Assembly: GCA_018609665.1 (NCBI GenBank)
Contig: JAHENN010000200.1
Coordinates: 1 to 5,652 of the forward strand
Source: Haloarculaceae archaeon
GTDB lineage: Archaea; Halobacteriota; Halobacteria; Halobacteriales; Haloarculaceae
Reading direction: 5' to 3'
DNA length: 5,652 bases
This document shows, piece by piece, positions 1 to 5,377 of the stretch. Each line of letters begins with the position of its first letter. The stretch's first letter is position 1. The notes beneath the pieces are model-generated. The model made no database searches. It was not told the origin of the DNA and worked only from the letters and a program-made list of their open reading frames with translations. The position numbers and the translations under genes were made by a program.

Positions 1-468
1 ACCGACACGGCGACCGTCGGCCCGCACACGGTCGCGGTCACGGACGCCCCCGGCGTGGTCGCGGCCGACGGGCTCCCGGCGTGGTACACCGACGCCGTCC
101 CGGGCGTGGTCGCGGCGCTGGAGCGGGCGGACCTGACACTCTGTTCCGGCGCAGCCCCCGACGGGTTGGTCGCGGCCCTCGACGAGCGGTTCGACGGCAC
201 CCACGAGGCCGTCGAGGCGACGCCGGAGGCGGCCCGGGCCCGCGTGGCCGACGCCCTCGACGCCGTCGACTACCTCGTCCGGCTGCCGTACGGCGACGAC
301 GCGCAAGCGCTGCTCTCGGACCTCCACGACGCGACGGCCGTCGAGGGCGTGCAGTACGGCGACGAGGTGACCGTCCGGCTGACCGTCTCGCGGTCGGCCG
401 CCGAGCGGCTCGTCCGGCGGGTCGAGGCCGTCGGCGGCGACGCCCGGCCCGCCGACGCGACCGACTGA
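1..468 (+). CDS. HflX-like GTPase, C-terminal part (5' end outside window), apparently degenerate
   Basis: The reading frame is open from the first base to a TGA at 466-468, giving the last 155 residues. Visible residues 12-46 (VAVTDAPGVV, then LPAWYTDAVPGVVAALERADLTL) follow the pattern of the HflX G3 region, where a DxxG motif (here DAPG, 15-18) is followed by a 'dLPhwlv..F..tl....ADL.l' stretch. Residues 92-128 (LVRLPYGDDAQALLSDLHD, then VQYGDEVTVRL) resemble the small C-terminal domain of archaeal HflX. HflX proteins are ribosome-associated GTPases. No NKxD motif (G4) is seen between the two parts, and that linker is short, so GTP binding may be weakened or lost. A GTG at 55 is in frame but would cut off the DxxG motif, so the gene very probably starts upstream of the window. 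The family call rests on motif memory. A DUF1949/IMPACT-type C-terminus was considered and fits less well. The gene is not co-transcribed with the permease, which has its own promoter. Confidence 0.5.
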   Translation, partial: TDTATVGPHTVAVTDAPGVVAADGLPAWYTDAVPGVVAALERADLTLCSGAAPDGLVAALDERFDGTHEAVEATPEAARARVADALDAVDYLVRLPYGDDAQALLSDLHDATAVEGVQYGDEVTVRLTVSRSAAERLVRRVEAVGGDARPADATD

Positions 469-490
469 CCGGCGGCCGCGACCGCCCGCG

Positions 491-513
491 CCCGGCGTCC
501 GTGAGACGCCGGG
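491..513. repeat. Perfect 9-bp inverted repeat, 5-base loop, abutting the permease promoter
   Basis: CCCGGCGTC (491-499) and GACGCCGGG (505-513) are exact reverse complements separated by CGTGA. The repeat lies 22 bases after the stop of the HflX-like gene and one base before the BRE/TATA of the permease. It could be a stem that helps end the upstream transcript, or an operator for a dimeric regulator. No T-run follows, which argues against a classic terminator. In DNA this GC-rich a few such repeats per window arise by chance, so position is the main argument. Confidence 0.4.
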
Positions 514-514
514 A

Positions 515-530
515 CGAAATACTTTATAAT
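515..530 (+). promoter_or_regulatory. Archaeal BRE/TATA promoter of the permease gene
   Basis: CGAAA at 515-519 followed by TTTATAAT at 523-530 matches the haloarchaeal arrangement of a purine-rich BRE before a TATA box. It is the most AT-rich patch in the upstream region. With the usual 24-27 base spacing, transcription would begin around 550-556, about 125-130 bases before the permease ATG at 681. Confidence 0.7.
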
Positions 531-550
531 CGACCGGCGCCCGAGCCACG

Positions 551-680
551 ATGGAGTATGATACGTGTCTCGTGCGTCCGCGGGGGCGGCGACGGGGTCG
601 TCCCGCGTCGCCCGGGGGGACCGACCGTCCCGCGAGGGTCGAACCGTGCCGCAGGCCGGGGGCGGCCGGACTGAGCGCCG
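551..680 (+). promoter_or_regulatory. Predicted long 5' leader of the permease mRNA, with a 38-codon upstream ORF
   Basis: The predicted transcript start coincides with ATGs at 551 and 558. The ATG at 558 opens a 38-codon ORF ending at TGA 672-674, six bases before the permease ATG and in the same frame as it. The predicted peptide is rich in Arg, Gly and Pro (8 Arg, 2 Asp), unlike halophile proteins, so it may not be a functional protein. A possible imperfect hairpin lies at 589-611 (GCGACG pairing with CGTCGC plus two inner pairs). A second weak stem is CGACC (622-626) with GGTCG (637-641). The ORF beginning at 551 in the other frame runs far into the permease gene and looks like a shadow. 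Leader function is inference. Confidence 0.35.
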
Positions 681-2219
681 ATGGGGGGCACGGACGGAGA
701 CGCGGCCGACGTCGAGTACGGGATGGACGACGTCCCGCCGGCCGGGCGGTCGGTGCTGCTCGGCGTCCAGCACTACCTGACGATGATCGGGTCGACCATC
801 GCGGTCCCGCTGGTGCTGGCGACCGCGATGGGGATGCCCGACGCGGCGACGGCCCGGCTGGTCGGGACCTTCTTCGTCGTCTCCGGCGTCGCGACGCTGG
901 CCCAGACGACGGTCGGCAACCGGTATCCGCTCGTCCAGGGCGCCAGCTTCGCCATCCTCGCGCCGGCGCTGGCGATCGTCGGCGTCGTCGGCGCCAACGG
1001 CGGCAACTGGGAGGTGATGATCGTCGAACTCCAGGGGGCGATGATCGTCGCCGGTATCTTCCAGGTCGCCGTCGGCTACCTGGGGCTGTTCGGCCGGGTG
1101 AAGCGGCTGCTGAGCCCCGTCGTCATCGCGCCGGTGATCGCGCTCATCGGCCTCTCGCTGTTCGACGCCCCGCAGATCACGAACCCGGAGTCGCAGTCGG
1201 TCTGGCTCCTGCTCTTGACCGTCGGCTCCATCGTCGCCTTCTCCCAGTACCTCGGCGGCCGACACCGGGTGTTCAAGCTGTATCCGGTCCTGCTGGGGCT
1301 GGCCATCGCGTGGGTCGCCGCCGCCGCGCTGTCGGTCGCCGGCGTCGTTCCCGCCTCCTCGCCGGCGTTCGTCGACCTCGGGAGCGTCCCGGAGGCGCCG
1401 GCCGTCCAGCCGATCCGGCCCCTCCAGTGGGGGCTCCCCCGGTTCACGCCCGCCTTCGCCGTCGGGATGGTCGCCGGCGTGGTCGCCTCGATGATCGAGA
1501 GCTTCGGCGACTACTACGCCGTCGCCCGCATCTCCGGCGAGGACGCCCCCAGCGCCGGCCGCATCAACGAGGGGCTCGGCATGGAGGGCGTCGGCAACGT
1601 CGTCGCCGGAATCATGGGCACCGGCAACGGGTCGACGTCGTACTCGGAGAACATCGGCGCCATCGGCATCACGAGCGTCGCCTCGCGGTACGTCGTCCAG
1701 ATCGGCGCCGGCGTGATGGTCGTCGCCGGCTTCGTCGGCTACGTCGGCCGGCTCGTCACCACCATCCCGGACCCAATCGTCGGCGGGCTGTTCGTCGTGA
1801 TGTTCGCACAGATCATCGGCGTCGGCCTCTCGCAGCTCGAGTACGTCGACCTGACGGACAACCGGAACGTCTTCGTCGTCGGGATGACGCTGCTGAGCGG
1901 GCTGTCGGTGCCGACGCTCGTCAACAACGTCGCCGGCGACGAGGGTGCCGCGGCGATCCAGGCGGCGCTGGCGGACGTGCCCGTCGCCGGCGTCGTTCTC
2001 GGCACGGAACCCGTCGCCCAGACGGTCTTCGTCGTCGGAACGACCGGCATCGCCGTCGGCGGCCTGGTCGGGTTCGTCCTGGACACGACCATCTCCGGCG
2101 AGCCGGCGTCCCGCGGGCTGACGGCCTGGCGGGAGCGGACCGAGTCGTCCGACGACTTCGAGAGCTTCCGGGACCGGTACCTCCCGTCGGCGACCGACGG
2201 CGAGGCGAAGGGCGACTGA
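681..2219 (+). CDS. NCS2/SLC23-family nucleobase permease (uracil/xanthine type)
   Basis: This 512-residue inner-membrane transporter probably imports a nucleobase such as uracil or xanthine with a coupled ion; length and topology fit the 14-segment NCS2 fold. Visible landmarks are QHYLTM in the first membrane segment (30-35), the short strand region QGASFAILAPA (86-96), GLFGRVKRLLSPVVIAPVIA (135-154), ESFGDYYA (273-280; Glu273 matches the substrate-binding Glu of segment 8) and SENIGAIGIT (322-331; Glu323 matches the second substrate-binding Glu, as in UraA). Glu rather than Gln at 323 favours a uracil-like over a xanthine-like site, but this does not settle the substrate. The segment GTGNGSTSYSENIG (313-326) and the following VASR...IPDPIVGGLF resemble eukaryotic SLC23/NAT members. 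The N-terminus (1-24) and C-terminus (about 471-512) are acidic and soluble. ATG 681 is chosen because an in-frame stop lies at 672-674 and it leaves a normal tail before segment 1; ATG 723 is the alternative. No clear Shine-Dalgarno is seen. Confidence 0.93.
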   Translation: MGGTDGDAADVEYGMDDVPPAGRSVLLGVQHYLTMIGSTIAVPLVLATAMGMPDAATARLVGTFFVVSGVATLAQTTVGNRYPLVQGASFAILAPALAIVGVVGANGGNWEVMIVELQGAMIVAGIFQVAVGYLGLFGRVKRLLSPVVIAPVIALIGLSLFDAPQITNPESQSVWLLLLTVGSIVAFSQYLGGRHRVFKLYPVLLGLAIAWVAAAALSVAGVVPASSPAFVDLGSVPEAPAVQPIRPLQWGLPRFTPAFAVGMVAGVVASMIESFGDYYAVARISGEDAPSAGRINEGLGMEGVGNVVAGIMGTGNGSTSYSENIGAIGITSVASRYVVQIGAGVMVVAGFVGYVGRLVTTIPDPIVGGLFVVMFAQIIGVGLSQLEYVDLTDNRNVFVVGMTLLSGLSVPTLVNNVAGDEGAAAIQAALADVPVAGVVLGTEPVAQTVFVVGTTGIAVGGLVGFVLDTTISGEPASRGLTAWRERTESSDDFESFRDRYLPSATDGEAKGD

Positions 2220-2294
2220 CCGCCCCGTACCGGCGTCGGTGCCGGGGTCCCGGACGGGCGGCGACGTCGCCCGCGCCGCCCCCGGCGCCCGGAA
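2220..2294. terminator. Convergent intergenic gap with GC-rich inverted repeats, possible bidirectional end
   Basis: The 75 bases between the stops of the permease and the DUF4864-like gene hold a stem CCGGC (2230-2234) with GCCGG (2241-2245) and a perfect palindrome GCGACGTCGC (2261-2270), extendable by one pair. They could fold at the transcript ends, but there are no T-runs of the kind archaeal terminators use, and short GC palindromes are frequent here by chance. Confidence 0.2.
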
Positions 2295-2696
2295 TCACTC
2301 CCGGCGGACGCTGTCGGTGAGCCAGCAGCCGTCCAGCGGGCCGCCGTCGGCCACCGAGAGCCCGAATCGGTACGTCGCCGTCTCGCCGTCGGGGCCGGTG
2401 AGGGTGACGCGCCGGTCGGCGGTCGTCCCGTCCCGCTCGACGGGGCCGGCCGTCGCCTCGACGTGGTCGACCATCGGCCCGTACCGCGGCCCCGAGACCA
2501 TGCGGACGAACCGGTCGAACGGCCCCGTCGCGCGCCGGTTGGCCGGCGACGCGAAGTTGTACGCCGTGCCGATGCCCGCGTTCTCGAAGGGGTCGTCGTT
2601 CGTCGCCAGCGCCTCGACCTGGAGGTCGACGACCGCGCCGGGACCGTACGACGGCTCCGGCGTGGGTAACCCCTCGATCGGGTAGTCGTCGGTCAC
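2295..2696 (-). CDS. DUF4864-like protein of unknown function
   Basis: From GTG 2696 this encodes 133 residues, soluble, acidic at the N-terminus and with no signal peptide. The core VVDLQVEAL (22-30), then TAYNFASPANRRATGPFDRF (44-63) and VRMVSGPRYGPMVDH (64-78), follows the pattern I recall for DUF4864: a helix with 'Q..AL...D', an 'AY.FASP.N' turn, and 'F..MV...Y.P'. It ends in GCWLTDSVRRE, like the 'cWr.d.V' strand of that family, which has an NTF2-like look. Function is unknown. A longer frame reaches GTG 2753 (152 residues). I prefer GTG 2696 because the added 19 residues do not look conserved and a TATA-like TTGATA sits about 26 bases before 2696, as in leaderless haloarchaeal genes. 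It is convergent with the permease and divergent from uvsE; a role alongside UvsE is not supported beyond adjacency. Confidence 0.75.
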   Translation of the reverse strand: MTDDYPIEGLPTPEPSYGPGAVVDLQVEALATNDDPFENAGIGTAYNFASPANRRATGPFDRFVRMVSGPRYGPMVDHVEATAGPVERDGTTADRRVTLTGPDGETATYRFGLSVADGGPLDGCWLTDSVRRE

Positions 2697-2719
2697 GGTC
2701 GTACTCCGTGGCCCAGCGG

Positions 2720-2725
2720 TATCAA
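2720..2725 (-). promoter_or_regulatory. TATA-like element for the DUF4864-like gene, in the divergent uvsE gap
   Basis: On the minus strand this reads TTGATA, centred about 26 bases before GTG 2696, right for a leaderless transcript. The same bases read TATCAA on the plus strand and could serve uvsE with a leader of about 30 bases; no better TATA is visible near 2750-2756. Confidence 0.4.
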
Positions 2726-2779
2726 CCGTCGGGTCGCCGCGGACGGAACGCACCTACGTCTCCGGGTACAAGCCGGGGC

Positions 2780-3688
2780 ATGCTCGGCTACGCGGCGATG
2801 AACCGGACGCTCCGCGAGCGGGACCCGCCCAGACGCTGCAACCGCGACATGCGGAAGGCGACCTGGGAGTCGGAGGGGCTCGACTACGCCGCGGAACTCG
2901 CCGCACGGAACCTCCGGGACCTCCGGGCCATCCTGGAGTGGAACCGCGACCACGGCATCCGCTTCTACCGCTGTAGCTCGACGCTCGTCCCGTGGAACTC
3001 GGCGTTCGATATCGAGGAGCTGCCCAACTACGAGCGGGTCCGGTCGCTGGCCCGCGACTGCGGCGCCTTCGTCCGGGCCAACGGGATGCGGCTGACCTTC
3101 CACCCCGACCACTGGTGCAAGCTCGCAAGCGAGTCCGCCGACACCGTCGCCCGGTCCGTCGAGACGGTCGTCCACCACGGGCGGTGGCTGGACCTGATGG
3201 GGCTGCCGCGGTCGCCCCGGTACGCGATCAACGTCCACATCGGCGCCCACTACGGGGACAAGGCGGCGACGGCCGAGCGGTTCTGCGACGTCGTCGCCGA
3301 CCTGCCGCCGCGGGCCCGGGCGCGGCTCACCGTCGAGAACGACGACGCCGACTCGCTGTGGAGCGTCCCCGAACTGGTCGAGTCGGTCGCCGACCGGGTC
3401 GGGATTCCGGTGACCTTCGACTACCACCACCACGCCTTCGCCGACCGCGGGCGCACCTACCGCGAGGCGTTCGAGCTGGCGCGGTCGACGTGGGGCGACG
3501 TCCGGCCGATCGCCCACTACTCGGAGCCGGCCCGGCTCCACGGCGACGCCGACGCCCGACCGCAGGCCCACGCCGACCACGTCGCCCGGGTGCCGCCGTG
3601 GCTGCGCCGGGCCGCCGACGTCATGGTCGAGTCCGGCGGCAAGGAGCGGTCGCTCTTCCGGCTCCGACGGGACGCCACCGCCGGGTAG
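2780..3688 (+). CDS. uvsE: UV damage endonuclease UvsE/UVDE
   Basis: This 302-residue TIM-barrel metal nuclease, related in fold to endonuclease IV, should nick DNA just 5' of UV photoproducts (cyclobutane dimers, 6-4 products) and start a repair route independent of nucleotide excision repair. ATG 2780 gives the typical family start MLGYAAMN, with Tyr4 and Asn8 in expected places. In-frame GTG 2708 would add 24 residues that look unlike the family. The block ARNLRDLRAILEWN (42-55) then GIRFYRCSS (59-67) is diagnostic. Expected metal ligands are all present: His108 (FHPD), His153 (NVHIG), Glu186 (TVEND), Asp214 and His217 (FDYHHH), His246 (AHYSEP) and Glu284 (VMVESGGKE). Length matches the usual 280-320. 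Two conserved sites look altered: the HPxQ(Y/F) probe pair is His111-Trp112, and the Lys two residues before the HYS histidine, carboxylated in the Thermus enzyme as I recall, is Ile244. The gene is monocistronic and divergent from the DUF4864-like gene. Confidence 0.93.
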   Translation: MLGYAAMNRTLRERDPPRRCNRDMRKATWESEGLDYAAELAARNLRDLRAILEWNRDHGIRFYRCSSTLVPWNSAFDIEELPNYERVRSLARDCGAFVRANGMRLTFHPDHWCKLASESADTVARSVETVVHHGRWLDLMGLPRSPRYAINVHIGAHYGDKAATAERFCDVVADLPPRARARLTVENDDADSLWSVPELVESVADRVGIPVTFDYHHHAFADRGRTYREAFELARSTWGDVRPIAHYSEPARLHGDADARPQAHADHVARVPPWLRRAADVMVESGGKERSLFRLRRDATAG

Positions 3689-3694
3689 CGCCCG

Positions 3695-3826
3695 TCAGCC
3701 GCCCTCGACGAGGACGAAGTGCGCCGGGTGCGTCGACTCGTGGTTCTTGGCGGTGCTGTAGGCGTCGGCCCGGCTGTCGGTCTCGTGGGTGAACTCGCAG
3801 GTGTCACAGCGGAGACGGTAGGACAT
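3695..3826 (-). CDS. Small zinc-finger protein, 43 residues
   Basis: ATG 3826 to TGA 3695-3697 encodes MSYRLRCDTCEF followed by an acidic helix-like stretch and NHESTHPAHFVLVEGG. Cys7 and Cys10 (CDTC) with His29 and His33 (or His36) can make a single C2H2-type zinc site; the Cys-to-His gap of 18 residues is longer than the classical 12. Small single zinc-finger proteins are abundant in haloarchaea and some affect stress or biofilm traits, but the role of this one is unknown; RNA, DNA or protein binding are all possible. Support for a real gene: ordered metal ligands, GC-rich third positions, a TATA-like box at the leaderless distance, and a neat fit in the gap, ending 6 bases from the uvsE stop. 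It overlaps no other credible gene, since the long plus-strand frame here is upstream of the true ATG of the next gene. Confidence 0.8.
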   Translation of the reverse strand: MSYRLRCDTCEFTHETDSRADAYSTAKNHESTHPAHFVLVEGG

Positions 3827-3849
3827 ACGTCGACTCGGGGCTCGGCCGA

Positions 3850-3857
3850 CATAGTTG
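3850..3857 (-). promoter_or_regulatory. TATA-like element of the zinc-finger gene
   Basis: The minus strand reads CAACTATG, centred about 27 bases before ATG 3826. It is the most AT-rich patch upstream, consistent with a leaderless transcript. Confidence 0.45.
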
Positions 3858-3939
3858 CACGGGCACCGTCGCGAGCATTACCGCCCGGTATGGCGCCGCC
3901 ACGGCCGCCGTCGGCTCCGCCTCCGCGCCGTCCGGCCGC

Positions 3940-3951
3940 CCGGCGCGCCGG
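3940..3951. repeat. 12-bp perfect palindrome upstream of the beta-propeller gene promoter
   Basis: CCGGCGCGCCGG is self-complementary and ends about 8 bases before the TATA-like element at 3958-3967. It could be an operator, but palindromes of this size are expected several times by chance in a window this GC-rich. Confidence 0.25.
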
Positions 3952-3957
3952 AACCGA

Positions 3958-3967
3958 CAGTCATAAC
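3958..3967 (+). promoter_or_regulatory. TATA-like element of the arylsulfotransferase-type gene
   Basis: CAGTCATAAC is the only AT-rich patch upstream of ATG 3992 and is centred about 28 bases before it, which predicts a leaderless mRNA. Together with the minus-strand box at 3850-3857 it makes the 165-base gap 3827-3991 a divergent promoter region; I see no other gene in it. Confidence 0.5.
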
Positions 3968-3991
3968 CGCGGTCACGGCCGCCTGGACAGT

Positions 3992-5377
3992 ATGACGCGC
4001 CGCCGCGTGCTGGTCCTCGCGGCCGTCGTCGCCCTCTCGGCGTCGCTGCTCGGGGTGCAGGCGCTGACCGCCGGCGAGTCGCCGTCGCCGTCGTCGGACG
4101 CCGACACGGGGGCCGCGGCCGACGCCCCGGCCCACACGCTCGTCTCCGTGCAGTCCTACGGCGGGTTCCGCAACGACAACGGCGACGTCCGGCTGGTCGA
4201 CCGGTCGGGCGAGGTCGTCTGGCGGTACGACCCGCCGAACGCCTGGGTGTTCGACGCCGAACTCACCGCCAACGACACCGTCCTCGTCTCGATGGGCGAG
4301 AGCGCGCGGGCCCCCGGCGTCGACTGTCCCGAGCGGTACGGCGGGACGCCGGACAACGGCACGGCCGGCCCCTTCGACTGCATCCGCAACCGCGTGGTCG
4401 AGGTGGACTTCCGGACGAAGGCGGTCGTCTGGGAGTACACCTGGTACGACGCCTTCCCGACCCACCACGAGGTCCACGACGCCGACCGCCTGCCGAACGG
4501 CGAGACCGCGGTCGCCGACATGGGCAACGACCGCGCCTTCACCGTCGACCGGTCCGGGACCGTCACCTGGCAGTGGAACGCGACCGACCACATCGCCGAG
4601 GGGACCGACTTCTGGGACGAGCACGTCCCCGAGGACGCCGAGTCGGAGTTCCGCCGGCAGGGCCCGGAGTCCGACTGGACGCACATGAACGACATCGACC
4701 GCCTCGAGAACGGCAACGTCCAGCTGTCGATCCGCAACTTCGACGTGGTGCTGGAGGTCGACCCCGAGACGAACGAGATCGTCGAGGTGGTCGGGGAACC
4801 CGACAACCATTCCGTGATGACCGAACAGCACAACCCGATGCGGATTCCGTCGGCGGGGACGGTGCTGGTCGCCGACAGCGCCCACGGCGGGCCGGCCGGC
4901 GCCGACCGGGTCGTCGAGGTCGACGCCGAGACCGACGAGGTCGTCTGGGCCTACGACGGCGCCGGCTCCGGGCGGGCGCTGCAGTGGCCGCGAGACGCCG
5001 ACCGGCTCCCGAACGGCACCACGCTGGTGACCGACTCCCGGAACGGCCGGGTGCTGGTGGTCGACGAGAACGGGTCGGTCGTCTGGCGGTACTCGATGGC
5101 CGACGAGAACGCAATCGTCTACGAGGCCGACCGCGTCGTCCACCCCGACCGGCCGGGCTACCTCCCGGAGGAGGGCGGGGACGTCGTCGGCGGCCGGAAG
5201 CTCGAGAGCCGGACCGGCGCCGGCCCGCTCACCGAGGCCCGGTCGGTCGTCGAGTCGTGGGTCGGGCTCGTGCTCCCGGCGTGGGTCGGCGCCGTCGAGC
5301 TCCTGGTGGCCGCCGCTGGAGTCGTCGCCCTCGCGGGGCTCGGCCGGGAGGGGTGGCGCATGCGGCGCCGCGGTTAG
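3992..5377 (+). CDS. Tat-exported, membrane-anchored arylsulfotransferase-type beta-propeller protein
   Basis: This 461-residue protein starts at ATG 3992; the frame extends upstream to 3719, but only this start gives a signal sequence and fits the TATA at 3958-3967. MTRRRVLVLAAVV (1-13) combines a twin-arginine-like TRRRVL motif with a hydrophobic core to about residue 27. Six 'vd..g.vvW.y' repeats (near 69, 138, 185, 256, 310, 357) suggest a six-bladed propeller. HHEVHDADRLPNG (158-170), WTHMNDIDRLENG (229-241), EQHNPMRI (278-285) and WPRDADRLPNG (332-342) carry the His/Arg pattern I associate with the ASST (arylsulfate sulfotransferase) family, which moves sulfate between phenolic compounds. 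Candidate active residues are His159/162, His231, His280 and Arg334. Cys112 and Cys130 may form a disulfide. A hydrophobic segment (about 432-450) and the basic tail RMRRRG anchor the C-terminus, placing the propeller outside. Six N-x-S/T sequons fit a glycosylated surface protein. Enzymatic activity is unproven; a structural propeller is the alternative. Confidence 0.85.
   Translation: MTRRRVLVLAAVVALSASLLGVQALTAGESPSPSSDADTGAAADAPAHTLVSVQSYGGFRNDNGDVRLVDRSGEVVWRYDPPNAWVFDAELTANDTVLVSMGESARAPGVDCPERYGGTPDNGTAGPFDCIRNRVVEVDFRTKAVVWEYTWYDAFPTHHEVHDADRLPNGETAVADMGNDRAFTVDRSGTVTWQWNATDHIAEGTDFWDEHVPEDAESEFRRQGPESDWTHMNDIDRLENGNVQLSIRNFDVVLEVDPETNEIVEVVGEPDNHSVMTEQHNPMRIPSAGTVLVADSAHGGPAGADRVVEVDAETDEVVWAYDGAGSGRALQWPRDADRLPNGTTLVTDSRNGRVLVVDENGSVVWRYSMADENAIVYEADRVVHPDRPGYLPEEGGDVVGGRKLESRTGAGPLTEARSVVESWVGLVLPAWVGAVELLVAAAGVVALAGLGREGWRMRRRG

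Noticed and set aside
270..1265. 331-codon minus-strand frame across the first gene end and the permease start
   Set aside because: It spans the permease promoter and two real genes and has no recognisable domains; antisense shadow.
551..2320. 589-codon plus-strand frame starting right at the predicted transcript start of the permease
   Set aside because: The product is an Arg/Gly-rich low-complexity sequence overlapping the clear permease gene in another frame; this is the usual GC-rich shadow.
2708..2779. 24-residue N-terminal extension of UvsE from GTG 2708
   Set aside because: The family begins at the GYA motif just after ATG 2780; the extension is basic and unlike UvsE N-termini.
4478..5017. 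Near-identical DNA stretches encoding DADRLPNG twice
   Set aside because: These are corresponding positions in two propeller blades, not a mobile or recombination repeat.
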